Origin: Pseudomonas sp.
Lineage (GTDB): Bacteria > Pseudomonadota > Gammaproteobacteria > Pseudomonadales > Pseudomonadaceae
Length of the DNA stretch: 34,102 nt
Reading direction: 5' to 3'
Assembly (NCBI RefSeq): GCF_030147005.1
Contig: NZ_JASLAW010000204.1
Span: forward strand, 1-34,102
The position numbers and the translations under genes were made by a program. Under the pieces are notes generated by a model that saw nothing but the letters and a program-made list of their open reading frames with translations, was not told the origin of the DNA and did not search any database. Positions 1 to 8,215 of the stretch are shown in pieces (within the stretch, counting starts at the first letter, position 1; each line of letters starts with the position of its first letter).

Positions 1-15
1 AATTCATTTTGGAAG

Positions 16-38
16 ACGTTAAGGGAATGGCTTAACGT
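16..38 (-). terminator. Hairpin downstream of the nodT-like gene
   Basis: An 8-bp perfect stem (ACGTTAAG at 16-23 pairing with CTTAACGT at 31-38) encloses a 7-nt loop. It lies about 50 bp past the stop codon of the minus-strand gene ending at 91. No clear T-run follows on the minus strand, so a terminator role is only a suggestion. The right arm is also part of a 12-bp palindrome at 31-42. Confidence 0.3.
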
Positions 39-90
39 TAAGGCCTGTTCGCGTCTGAATGGGGTAGAAGTGTCTTGAAATTGCCGAAGA

Positions 91-1485
91 TCACCGCGCC
101 GCCGGCTCGTCAGCTTGCCAGCCACCGCCCAACGCGGTGTAGAGATTGACCTCGGCCATCAGCTGCGCGAGGCGGTCGCTGATCAAAGCTTGTTGCGAAA
201 TGAACAGCGAACGCTGCGCATCCAGAAACGTCAGGCTGCTGTCGACGCCGTTGCGGTAACGGTTCCGGGCCAGGTTGTAGTAATCCTGGGTGGCCTGCAC
301 CAAATCGCGTTGGGCTTGGAGTTGCTGCTCGTAGGTGCTGCGCGCCGCCAGCCCGTCGGCGGCCTCCTGAAATGCCGTCTGAATCGACTTTTCATACTCG
401 GCGACGGCGACGTCTTTCTGCAACTTCGCGTAATCCAGGCTCGCACGCAGGGCGCCGGCATTGAAAATCGGCAGGCTGATCTGCGGCTGGAATGTCCACG
501 CGCCGGAACCTGCGCTGAACAACCCCGACAGATCGCGACTGGCCGTGCCGGCATTGGCCGTCAGGCTCATGCTGGGGAAAAACGCCGCGCGCGCTGCACC
601 TATATTGGCGTTGGCGGCTTTAAGGCGGTATTCGGCCTGGAGAATGTCCGGACGCCGTTGCAACAAGTCCGACGGCAGCCCGGCCGGTACAGGCGACACC
701 CATTCGCTGGCGATGGGAAGCGCCGGCAAGTGCGCCGAAACCGGCGCACCGACCAGCAGCGTCAGGCTGTTCAGGTCCTGTGCAACCCGGCGCTGGTAGC
801 GCGCCACATTGACCCGCGAACTGTCGACGCTGGTCTGCGCCTGCACCTGCTCCAGCGCCGAGGACTTGCCAGCCTCGCGGTTGCGCGTGGTCAGGCGCAG
901 GCTCTGTTCGTCGGCGGCAAGCGTGTTGCGGCTCAGCTCAAGCAATTGCTGATCGGCGCGCCACGTCAGGTAAGCATTGGCGACGTTCGCCACCAGGCTC
1001 AGCTCGGCGCTGCGCCGCGCGTATTCAGTGGCCAGCCAACTCTGCAAGGCTTGTTCGCTGAGGCTGCGCACCCGGCCGAAGAAATCCAGCTCATAAGCGC
1101 TGATGCCGAGATTGACCGCAGACGCCGAAGTGATCTGCGCCTCGCCGCCGGTGAGGCTGGACGGCATGCGTTGGCGCGACTGGTTGGCGTTGGCCGACAC
1201 CGCCGGTAGCCGGTCGGCGCGTTGAATGCGGTATTGCGCCTGGAATGCCTGAACGTTCAGCGCCGCCACACGCAGGTCGCGATTATTGACCAGGGCCGTT
1301 TCGATCAGTTGCTTCATGGCCGGGTCGTTGAACAGCGTGCGCCAGTCTTCACGGCGCGCGGCTGGCTGCGTTGCAATCGGGTATTGCGCGGCACTCGGCG
1401 ACGACGGACGTTGATAATCCGGAATCAACGAACACCCGGCCATCAGCATAACCGTCGATAGCAGGGAAAAGCGTAACGCGGTCAT
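91..1485 (-). CDS. NodT/OprM-family outer-membrane efflux lipoprotein
   Basis: Outer-membrane channel of a tripartite exporter (RND/OEP, NodT family). A longer open frame begins at 1551, but it overlaps the upstream luxR gene and its first 22 codons do not look like a secretion signal. The start at 1485 gives a clean lipoprotein signal peptide with lipobox MAGC and acylated Cys18. The 464-residue product has the two repeated coiled-coil outer-membrane efflux domains of the family (roughly 50-250 and 270-455), and the length is normal. In Pseudomonas cyclic-lipopeptide loci a nodT gene next to a luxR gene commonly flanks the synthetase genes, and MacA/MacB supply the inner parts of the pump. 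Here it is the likely channel partner of MacB at 4318, but MacA is truncated, so the pump is probably incomplete. Confidence 0.88.
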   Translation of the reverse strand: MTALRFSLLSTVMLMAGCSLIPDYQRPSSPSAAQYPIATQPAARREDWRTLFNDPAMKQLIETALVNNRDLRVAALNVQAFQAQYRIQRADRLPAVSANANQSRQRMPSSLTGGEAQITSASAVNLGISAYELDFFGRVRSLSEQALQSWLATEYARRSAELSLVANVANAYLTWRADQQLLELSRNTLAADEQSLRLTTRNREAGKSSALEQVQAQTSVDSSRVNVARYQRRVAQDLNSLTLLVGAPVSAHLPALPIASEWVSPVPAGLPSDLLQRRPDILQAEYRLKAANANIGAARAAFFPSMSLTANAGTASRDLSGLFSAGSGAWTFQPQISLPIFNAGALRASLDYAKLQKDVAVAEYEKSIQTAFQEAADGLAARSTYEQQLQAQRDLVQATQDYYNLARNRYRNGVDSSLTFLDAQRSLFISQQALISDRLAQLMAEVNLYTALGGGWQADEPAAR

Positions 1486-1532
1486 TGCACAGCCACGTTT
1501 CAGCCGCAGGCACTGTAGAGATCGAGATGAGT

Positions 1533-2327
1533 TCAAGCCCCGGCCATCCATTTCGCCAGCCCATGGCGCCCACTGACACTCAGTTTCGCCGCGGCACGCT
1601 TGAGATACGTCTCGATCGAGCTGTTCTTGACCCGCAGTTTTTCCGCCGTTTGCGGCACGGTGGCGCCGGTCAGCAGGCCCAGGCAGACTTCTTTCTCGCG
1701 GGCCGAGAGGACGATATCGCTCTGCGCCAGCCGTTCATCGAAGATTTGCGCGAGTGGCGCCTGGTCCAGCTCCGCGAGCGCCGGATGAGGCTGCCGGGCG
1801 AGACGTTGCCGGGTCATTTGCGCATGCCGTTCGATCAGCGGCAGCAAGGTGTCGGACAGGCTCTTGAGAAACGCCAGCTCCGGCAGGGAAAACGCCCGCT
1901 GGGTATGCGGCCGGTACACCGAAATCACGCAACGACGATTGGCGATACGCGACACCAGATTGCACTGATGCACGCCGTGTTGCGGATGGCGCGGTAACGG
2001 CGAAGCTTTCAGCTGAATCAGCAGCGAGTCGCTCATCTCGATCATTTTCTGCAGGAGCGGATGATCGTGAGGCCGCTCGATCGCTGCGCGGCAATCGCCG
2101 GCCAGGGGCTGGCCCGCACTGCCCAGCGGTTTGATCTCGATCACGCTGGCCTGGCGCTCGTCCAATGTCCACTCACTGAGGTCCAGACGGTTGATCGGCA
2201 CCAGCGTGTCAACCAACTGGAACATGTTGTTGGCGAACTGATCGTCGCCGGTGCTGGCTATCAGCTCTCCGAGCTGCCAGTAGAAATGCGGGTTTTCCAT
2301 CGTGCGAATACAACCGGTCAGATTCAT
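1533..2327 (-). CDS. LuxR-family transcriptional regulator of a lipopeptide locus
   Basis: 264-residue regulator with a C-terminal LuxR/GerE helix-turn-helix at about residues 205-262 (LSAREKEVCLGLL followed by a recognition helix containing SSIETYLKRA). The N-terminal ~190 residues are not an acyl-homoserine-lactone domain that I can recognise. This is typical of the LuxR proteins that flank Pseudomonas lipopeptide synthetases and activate them. The gene is divergent from the NRPS remnant at 2788 and lies 47 bp upstream of the nodT-like start. The AAGGA before 2327 is very close to the ATG, so the start is uncertain; the next in-frame ATG is at 2300. Its natural target, the synthetase operon, is largely deleted here. 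Confidence 0.85.
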   Translation of the reverse strand: MNLTGCIRTMENPHFYWQLGELIASTGDDQFANNMFQLVDTLVPINRLDLSEWTLDERQASVIEIKPLGSAGQPLAGDCRAAIERPHDHPLLQKMIEMSDSLLIQLKASPLPRHPQHGVHQCNLVSRIANRRCVISVYRPHTQRAFSLPELAFLKSLSDTLLPLIERHAQMTRQRLARQPHPALAELDQAPLAQIFDERLAQSDIVLSAREKEVCLGLLTGATVPQTAEKLRVKNSSIETYLKRAAAKLSVSGRHGLAKWMAGA

Positions 2328-2787
2328 ATCCTTCTCATCCCTGGTTCAGAGTCATCACCGCTTCGTCTGCCGGTTACGCAAAAGCTGCCACGCAATCACT
2401 TCTTCTTGAAGTGATCTACAGCGAATTAAATCTGTACATTTGCCCTGCGTCTGTAGGGGAAAGCAGGGACACAAAGTGCCACTATTCCCGCCAGGATGCC
2501 CACCGCAGGCGCTCGCGTTTAAACGTCGTCAATGGCGGGGGAAGCACGCCAACCCCCCGCGCTGTCGGCAGATGAAGCCTTTGCTCAGCCGGTGATCCAG
2601 CGAAAAGCACTACTAAATCATGGCGTTTTTCCTACAGATTTTTCAGCCCTTGCTTCAGCGACGTGGCATAGGCGCGTCCTGGAGCGGGCTTTCGGGGAAA
2701 GCGGGGCAGGGGCGCTGCGCTTGTCCGGGTTTCAGGTGTCGTGCCGGGAACAGGGCCGATGCTTGAATACCCGGAAAATCACATGAG
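2328..2787 (+). promoter_or_regulatory. Divergent intergenic region luxR / NRPS remnant
   Basis: 460 bp without a convincing gene. Apart from the 21-bp inverted repeat reported separately, I see no clear sigma-70 boxes. The small open frame inside it (2532-2786) lacks a ribosome-binding site and recognisable content. Long leader regions are usual upstream of Pseudomonas lipopeptide synthetase genes. The promoter presumably survived the deletion of the genes it served. Confidence 0.5.
2395..2415. repeat. Inverted repeat, candidate LuxR-type operator
   Basis: ATCACTT at 2395-2401 and AAGTGAT at 2409-2415 are perfect 7-bp arms around a 7-nt spacer, about 70 bp upstream of the luxR start. It could be a regulator-binding dyad (a lux-box-like site) or a small RNA hairpin. 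The position between divergent genes favours an operator. Confidence 0.35.
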
Positions 2788-3558
2788 ATGGATCTTATGC
2801 AGCCCACTTCAGCCCCCGCAGCGGACGATCTGTCCGCGCCTTGCGAAACCTTTGCGCTGACCGCCGCCCAACGGGATATCTGGCTGGATCAACTCAGCCG
2901 CGGTGATTCACCGATGTACAACATTGGCGGATACGTAGAGCTGAATGGCCCGCTGGATCAGGCCCTGATGCAGGCGGCGCTGAATTGTCTGGTCGCGGGC
3001 AACGATGCCTTGCGCACGATATTGCTGCCGGGCGCCGGCGCTGATGGGCTGCCCTTGCAAACTTTTGCCCGGACGATGGCGGTGGCGATGCCGCTGTTTG
3101 ACCTTCGCGGGCTTGACGAAGCGCAAGCGGCAGCGCGGGCATTGGTGCAACAACAGATGGAGCAGATCTATCACCTGGACGGCCAGCCGTTGTTTCGCTT
3201 TTGCCTGATTCGTCTGGATGATGAGCGCCACTGGCTGGCGACCCAGGCCCATCACTTGATTCTCGACGGCTGGGGCTTTGGCCAGATGCTCAAGTCGCTG
3301 GGTGAAATATACAGCGCGCTGAGCGAGGGACAATCACCCTCGATCTCGGCGCCGTCCTATGTCGATTTCATTGCAGACGACACACGCTATCAGGGCTCGG
3401 ATCGGTACGCTCGCGACCGCAGTTACTGGCTCGGCAAGTACCGTTCGCCGCCGGAGCCGCTGCTGCTGCCGCGCCATCGTCAGGGGGGCGGCCAAGGAGC
3501 GAGACCGTCACAGGCCCATGTGCAAGCCATGCCCGCGCTACTGCATCAGCGTATGCAG
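2788..3558 (+). pseudogene. 5' remnant of first lipopeptide NRPS (starter condensation domain)
   Basis: The first ~257 codons encode the N-terminal half of an NRPS condensation domain. It opens with FALTAAQRDIWLDQ (core C1-like) and carries the catalytic HHxxxDG motif as HHLILDG at residues 155-161. A condensation domain at the very N-terminus with no preceding adenylation domain is the starter type that acylates the first amino acid with a fatty acid. A full domain is about 450 residues and the full synthetase thousands. Here the recognisable sequence stops near residue 257 and the frame runs into macA DNA in the wrong phase, ending at 3735. The region matches the start of orfamide-type synthetase operons in layout (nodT, luxR, NRPSs, macA, macB). 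This is a deletion relic, not a functional gene. Confidence 0.88.
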
Positions 3559-3559
3559 C

Positions 3560-4315
3560 CGGAATTTGCAGGAGGACGCTTCGATCTCGCGCCAGGATTT
3601 CGAAACCGCCCAATCGGACTACGAAGTGCAGCAGGCCAACCTGCTGTCACTCGAAGCGCAGATCAAGAGTGCGCATATCCAGATCGACACCGCCAAGGTC
3701 AATCTGGCGTACACGCGGATTATTGCGCCGATTGACGGCGATGTGGTCGGCATCGTCACGCAGGAAGGCCAGACCGTGATCGCCAACCAGTTGGCGCCGA
3801 TCCTGCTCAAGCTGGCCGATCTGGACACCATGACCGTCAAGGCGCAAGTGTCGGAAGCGGATGTGATTCACATCGCGCCGGGGCAGCAGGTGTATTTCAC
3901 CATTCTTGGCGAAGACAAACGTTATTACGGCAAACTGCGCGGCACCGAACCGGCACCGCAGAATTTCCTCGAAACCGCGCCGGCCGGTACTGCGAAGCAA
4001 AACACGGCGGTGTTTTACAACGCGCTGTTCGAGGTGCCCAACCCGGATCATCGCCTGCGCATTTCCATGACTGCGCAGGTGCGGGTGGTGCTCGACACGG
4101 CCACCTCCGTGCTGACCATTCCGGTGGCGGCGCTCGGTGCGCGCAACAGCGACGGCAGCTTTCCGGTGCGCGTGCTCGACGCCAAGGGCCAGGCCCAGGC
4201 GCGCGTTGTGCGGGTCGGGATCAACAACAACGTCAAGGTTCAGATCAACGACGGATTGGTTGAGGGCGACCGGGTGGTGATCGGTGAACCGGTATCCGCT
4301 GTGGCGGGGGCCTGA
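3560..4315 (+). pseudogene. macA: 3' remnant of macA (periplasmic adaptor of lipopeptide exporter)
   Basis: About 250 codons of a MacA-type membrane-fusion protein remain. They hold the second half of the coiled-coil hairpin (SRQDFETAQSDYEVQQANL), the second lipoyl half (YTRIIAPIDGDVVGIVTQEG), the beta-barrel and the membrane-proximal domain to the normal C-terminus. A MacA is usually about 380-400 residues, so the N-terminal membrane anchor, first lipoyl half and first helix are missing. The frame is +1 relative to the NRPS remnant, and no start codon with a ribosome-binding site precedes the homologous part. The stop is 2 bp before the macB ATG, the original operon coupling. Without its anchor and signal it could not work as a MacB partner. 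Confidence 0.87.
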
Positions 4316-4317
4316 TC

Positions 4318-6276
4318 ATGGCCCAGGCCCTGCTGCAACTGAGCGCAATCACGCGCAGTTTCACCGCGGGTGACCGCGAATTCCTTGCGTTGAAAGACAT
4401 CGACCTGACGATCCATGCCGGCGAAATGGTCGCGATTATCGGCGCGTCCGGCTCCGGCAAGTCGACCCTGATGAACATCCTGGGCTGCCTCGATTACGCC
4501 ACCGCCGGCAGCTACAGGATCAACGGCCGCGAAACCCGTGATCTCGACAGCGAGGCGCTGGCGGAGCTGCGCCGCGACTACTTCGGCTTCATCTTCCAGC
4601 GTTATCACTTGCTGCCCCACCTCAGCGCCATGCACAACGTTGAGATCCCGGCGATTTACGCCGGAACCCCAGAGCCGCAACGCCATGCCCGCGCCCGTGA
4701 ACTGTTGGCGCGGTTGGGCCTGGAACGGCACCTCACACATCGGCCCAGCCAGCTCTCCGGCGGCCAGCAGCAGCGTGTGAGTATTGCTCGCGCCTTGATG
4801 AACGGCGGTGAAGTGATCCTCGCCGATGAGCCGACCGGCGCTCTTGACACCACCAGTGGCAAGGAAGTGATGCACATTCTGCAGGAGCTGCACGCCGCCG
4901 GGCACACGGTGATTCTGGTGACCCATGACCCGAAAGTCGCGGCCAATGCCCAGCGCATTATTGAAGTCAGCGATGGCGAAATCCTCAGCGACCGGCGCAA
5001 CGTACGTGACAGTGAAACACCGGTGAGCGCCGATCGGGCGGCGCCGCGAGCAACCGCGGCGCGGCGGCTGGTCGCCAGCCTCGGGCTGTTCAAGGAAGCG
5101 TTCAACATGGCGTGGGTCGCGTTGATTTCCCATCGCATGCGCACCTTGTTGACCATGCTCGGTATCGTCATCGGCATCACCTCGGTGGTCTCGATTTCGG
5201 CGATAGGCGAGGGCGCCAAGCGTTATGTGCTCAAAGACATTCAGGCGATCGGCAGCAACACTATCGATATCTATTCCGGTACCAGTTTCGGCGACAGCCG
5301 TTCGGCCGCCATCGAAACCCTGGTGCCCGCCGATGTCGCGGCGCTCAATCAGCTGTATTACGTCGACAGCGCGACGCCGGTGGTCGGGCGCAACCTGCTG
5401 TTGCGTTACCGCAACATCGACGTCGATGCGCAGGTCAACGGCGTCAGCGATCTGTATTTTCAGGTGCGCGGAATCAAAATTGCGGCGGGCATTCATTTCA
5501 GCGAAAGCGATGCGCGGCGTCAGGCTCAGGTCGTGGTCATCGATCACAAGACCCGTCAGCGTCTGTTTGGCGAGCAGATCGATCCGCTGGGCCAGGTGAT
5601 CCTGATCGGCAATTTGCCGTGCACCGTGATCGGTGTGGCGGCGGAGAATAAAAACCTGTTTGCCGCGAGCAAATCACTCAACGTCTGGGTGCCCTACGAA
5701 ACCGCGGCCGGACGTCTGTTGGGCCAGCGCTATCTGGACAGCATCAGCGTGCGCATCAAGGATGGCCAGCCGAGCAAAGTGGTGGAAGACAACGTCAACA
5801 AACTGATGCTGCAGCGCCACGGCGCCAAGGATTTTTTCACCAACAACCTCGACAGCATCATGCAGACCGTACAGAAAACCAGCCGCTCGCTGGCGTTGCT
5901 GCTGTCGCTGATCGCGGTGATTTCACTGGTGGTCGGCGGCATCGGCGTGATGAATATCATGCTCGTCTCCGTGACCGAGCGTACCCGCGAGATCGGTATT
6001 CGCATGGCGGTCGGCGCGCGGCAGTCGGACATTCGTCAGCAGTTTCTGGTGGAGGCGGTGATGGTCTGCCTGCTCGGTGGCGCCATCGGCATTGCCCTGT
6101 CGTACGCCATCGGCCACCTGTTCTCGGTGTTCATCAAGGAATGGGAGATGGTGTTTTCAATGGGTTCGGTGCTGACGGCGGTGTTCTGTTCAACGCTTAT
6201 CGGCGTGGTGTTCGGCTTCGTGCCCGCGCGCAACGCGTCGCGGCTGGACCCGATCGAAGCGCTGGCACGGGATTGA
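4318..6276 (+). CDS. macB: MacB-type ABC exporter (ATPase-permease)
   Basis: 652 residues, the normal MacB length. The N-terminal ATPase has Walker A GASGSGKST at 42-50, signature LSGGQQQR at 146-153 and Walker B VILADEPTGALD near 166-177. One transmembrane helix follows near residue 280 (MRTLLTMLGIVIGITSVVSI), then a MacB periplasmic core and three C-terminal FtsX-type helices (from about 525). In Pseudomonas the MacAB pair beside lipopeptide synthetases exports the lipopeptide. The reading frame is intact although its adaptor and the synthetases upstream are truncated, so it may be an orphan, or it may be unexpressed because its natural promoter lies at the far side of the deletion. No other macA is visible in the window. 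Confidence 0.93.
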   Translation: MAQALLQLSAITRSFTAGDREFLALKDIDLTIHAGEMVAIIGASGSGKSTLMNILGCLDYATAGSYRINGRETRDLDSEALAELRRDYFGFIFQRYHLLPHLSAMHNVEIPAIYAGTPEPQRHARARELLARLGLERHLTHRPSQLSGGQQQRVSIARALMNGGEVILADEPTGALDTTSGKEVMHILQELHAAGHTVILVTHDPKVAANAQRIIEVSDGEILSDRRNVRDSETPVSADRAAPRATAARRLVASLGLFKEAFNMAWVALISHRMRTLLTMLGIVIGITSVVSISAIGEGAKRYVLKDIQAIGSNTIDIYSGTSFGDSRSAAIETLVPADVAALNQLYYVDSATPVVGRNLLLRYRNIDVDAQVNGVSDLYFQVRGIKIAAGIHFSESDARRQAQVVVIDHKTRQRLFGEQIDPLGQVILIGNLPCTVIGVAAENKNLFAASKSLNVWVPYETAAGRLLGQRYLDSISVRIKDGQPSKVVEDNVNKLMLQRHGAKDFFTNNLDSIMQTVQKTSRSLALLLSLIAVISLVVGGIGVMNIMLVSVTERTREIGIRMAVGARQSDIRQQFLVEAVMVCLLGGAIGIALSYAIGHLFSVFIKEWEMVFSMGSVLTAVFCSTLIGVVFGFVPARNASRLDPIEALARD

Positions 6277-6365
6277 ACTCGCCCCTGCGCCCTGAACAGT
6301 AGCCGTCGCCGCGATGGCCGACGTGTTCAGCGCCCCGCCAAACCCCCATTCCCCCACAACCGCTT

Positions 6366-6397
6366 CCGGGCTTCGGCGTGACTGCGCCGAAGCCCGG
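6366..6397 (+). terminator. Strong stem-loop after macB
   Basis: Perfect 13-bp GC-rich stem (CCGGGCTTCGGCG at 6366-6378 with its complement at 6385-6397) and a 6-nt loop, about 90 bp past the macB stop. There is no T-run, so it may be a weak intrinsic terminator or an RNA-stabilising hairpin. It separates the lipopeptide relic from the RND operon. Confidence 0.55.
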
Positions 6398-6447
6398 CGG
6401 GTGCTTGCCAGACGGCGTTTTCAGCCTTCCTGAACCCTCTCCCGTAA

Positions 6448-6530
6448 AAAGATAAATCTTGTGTTTAAACGGCTGAGTTGTATTATCCAAGCAATGTCTT
6501 GTGTAAATACCTGAGGCTTGATTTATCTTT
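6448..6530 (+). promoter_or_regulatory. Promoter region of the RND operon with paired repeats
   Basis: An 11-bp perfect inverted repeat (AAAGATAAATC at 6448-6458, GATTTATCTTT at 6520-6530) brackets 61 bp. Inside its span lie two direct copies of TCTTGTGT, at 6457 and 6497, 40 bp apart. This is AT-rich compared with the neighbours, and the translation start at 6551 is only 20 bp past the right arm. The arrangement suggests a regulator-binding region with the promoter inside; I cannot assign exact -35/-10 boxes. Confidence 0.4.
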
Positions 6531-6550
6531 CGGCAAATATGGAGGTTTGA

Positions 6551-7051
6551 ATGACTGGGGAGGCGTGGGTACTGGGTAACTCGATGTCGGTGTTTCTGGG
6601 CGTACAGGCCGTTGGCCTGAGCCTGTGGCTGAGCATCGCGGTGCTTAACAACTGGCAAGCGTTTCGCAGCTCGGTAGGCGCGGTGGGCGCGACCATGGCC
6701 ATGGAGCCGTTGCGCCAGAGCCCTGCCATCGAAATTCCCATACTGGTGCGGGCTGTACGCTCACCCCGTTTGCACCAGCTGGCCCTGTTGATCGTGTTGG
6801 CCCTGCAATTGGTCGCTGCCCTGGCGGCCTGGACCGGCAGCTATCAGTTGGTCCTCGGCGACGGTCTGTTGTCGGCTCGACCCTGGCTCAACCTCGCCCT
6901 CAGCGCGTTTTCGGCATTTGTCTTCGCCATGCTGCTGGGGGGCTTGTGGTTCGGCTACTGGATTCGCCAGGAGGGTTTGCAATTGACTCACCTGGTGCTG
7001 TCGATCTGGGCGGTGCTGGCCTTCTTGCTGTTCAACCACAGCTGGTTGTGA
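6551..7051 (+). CDS. Small integral membrane protein, DUF2165-like, first gene of RND operon
   Basis: 166 residues with about four hydrophobic segments (near 10-30, 75-97, 108-135 and 143-163). The motif LSIAVLNNWQAF followed by an ATMAME stretch resembles DUF2165 small membrane proteins; this is a family impression rather than a firm match. Start ATG at 6551 has GGAGG about 8 bp upstream. The gene opens an operon with an RND adaptor, pump and outer-membrane factor. This recalls two known operons that also start with a small membrane protein: mexG of mexGHI-opmD, and the four-gene toxFGHI toxoflavin exporter. Function is unknown; an accessory role in efflux or substrate capture is inferred from position only. 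Confidence 0.75.
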   Translation: MTGEAWVLGNSMSVFLGVQAVGLSLWLSIAVLNNWQAFRSSVGAVGATMAMEPLRQSPAIEIPILVRAVRSPRLHQLALLIVLALQLVAALAAWTGSYQLVLGDGLLSARPWLNLALSAFSAFVFAMLLGGLWFGYWIRQEGLQLTHLVLSIWAVLAFLLFNHSWL

Positions 7052-7087
7052 ACCGCGCGTAACGCACTCATCGTGATAAGGACGTCC

Positions 7088-8194
7088 ATGAACAAGAAGA
7101 AGATAACCAGCCTGGTGATGATTCCGGTGGCGGTCATCGCGGTGGTGATGATGTCGCGCGCGCCGTCCCAGGCCCAATCCGCCGATGCCCCGGCCGGCGC
7201 GTTGACCAAGGTCGCGCTGGGGGCGGTGCAATTGCGTCCGGCCAATGTGTACTTCGCCGGTGTCGGCGAGCTGGAAGCGGCCTCCCAGGTGCAGGTTTCC
7301 GCCGAGGTAGGCGGGCGGATCACCTTGATCAACTTCGAGTCGGGCCGTCAGGTCAAGGCCGGCGAGGTGCTGGTCAAACTCAACGATGCCCCGGAGCAGG
7401 CCGAGCAGTTGCGGCTGCAGGCCCAGGTGCGCAATGCCGAGATCATCCGCAAGCGGGTGACCGGACTGGTCAGGGAAAACGCTGCGACCCAGGAACAACT
7501 CGACAATGCCCGGGCCGTCCATGACATGGCCCAGGGCGAGTTGAAAAAAGTCCAGGCCCTGATTGCCCAGAAGACCATCCGCGCACCCTTCGCCGGGGAG
7601 CTGGGGATTCGCCAGGTCAACGAAGGTCAGTACCTGAATGTCGGCGACCGCATCGTCAGCCTGGTCAACAGCCAGGTGCTCTATGTCAATTTTTCCCTGG
7701 ATGAGCAGCTCAGCCGTCGCCTGGCCGTCGGGCAAACCGTCGGCGTGCTGATCGACGCCTATCCTGGCCGGGTGTTCAAGGCTCGGATCAGTGCCGTCGA
7801 CCCGATGATCGGCCGCTCGCGTACGGTGCAGGTGCAGGCCACGCTGGACAGGCCGGATGCCCCCCTCAAGCCAGGCATGTACGCCAGCGTCAAAGTGGCC
7901 GATACCGAAGTGGCCGATGTACTGACCGTGCCGGAAACGGCGGTGGCCTACACCGCTTATGGCGATACCGTTTTTCTCGCCCGCCCGGATAAGGGCACCG
8001 CGCTGGTGGTCAAGCGGGTGGCGGTGAAAATCGGCCAGCGGCAGGACGGTTGGGTCCAGATCCAGGAAGGGCTGCATGAGGGTGACCAGGTGGTGACCTC
8101 CGGGCAACTCAAGCTCAGTGACGGCATGGCGGTGCAGGCGACCGATGACACCCTGGCCCTGCCTGCGTCCAAACCGCCTGTGACGGGCATCTGA
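7088..8194 (+). CDS. RND efflux periplasmic adaptor (MexH/ToxG-like)
   Basis: Membrane-fusion protein of a tripartite RND exporter, 368 residues. I start it at ATG 7088, preceded by AAGGA at 7078-7082; an in-frame GTG at 7073 lacks a site. An N-terminal membrane anchor or signal (about residues 8-30) is followed by a lipoyl half (VQVSAEVGGRITLINFESG), an alpha hairpin, the second lipoyl half (KKVQALIAQKTIRAPFAGELG), a beta-barrel (DPMIGRSRTVQVQATLD) and a C-terminal membrane-proximal domain. It lies 36 bp after the small membrane protein gene and 21 bp before the pump gene. The partner set and nearby biosynthetic operon point to self-export of the azapteridine product, by inference. Confidence 0.92.
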   Translation: MNKKKITSLVMIPVAVIAVVMMSRAPSQAQSADAPAGALTKVALGAVQLRPANVYFAGVGELEAASQVQVSAEVGGRITLINFESGRQVKAGEVLVKLNDAPEQAEQLRLQAQVRNAEIIRKRVTGLVRENAATQEQLDNARAVHDMAQGELKKVQALIAQKTIRAPFAGELGIRQVNEGQYLNVGDRIVSLVNSQVLYVNFSLDEQLSRRLAVGQTVGVLIDAYPGRVFKARISAVDPMIGRSRTVQVQATLDRPDAPLKPGMYASVKVADTEVADVLTVPETAVAYTAYGDTVFLARPDKGTALVVKRVAVKIGQRQDGWVQIQEGLHEGDQVVTSGQLKLSDGMAVQATDDTLALPASKPPVTGI

Positions 8195-8215
8195 TTCTTC
8201 GCCCAGAGAACACTT

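Noticed and set aside
31..42. 12-bp palindrome CTTAACGTTAAG at the left edge as a mobile-element end
   Set aside because: No transposase, no matching copy elsewhere in the window; more simply part of a hairpin after the nodT-like gene.
115..1209. 364-codon plus-strand open frame opposite the nodT-like gene
   Set aside because: Antisense shadow in GC-rich DNA; no family motifs, and the opposite strand has a clear lipoprotein.
2532..2786. 84-codon open frame upstream of the NRPS remnant
   Set aside because: No ribosome-binding site, no family resemblance, and it lies in the expected promoter/leader of the synthetase.
3359..3556. N-terminal ~65 codons of the open frame that ends as MacA
   Set aside because: They are the wrong frame of the NRPS condensation-domain sequence, not a real macA start.
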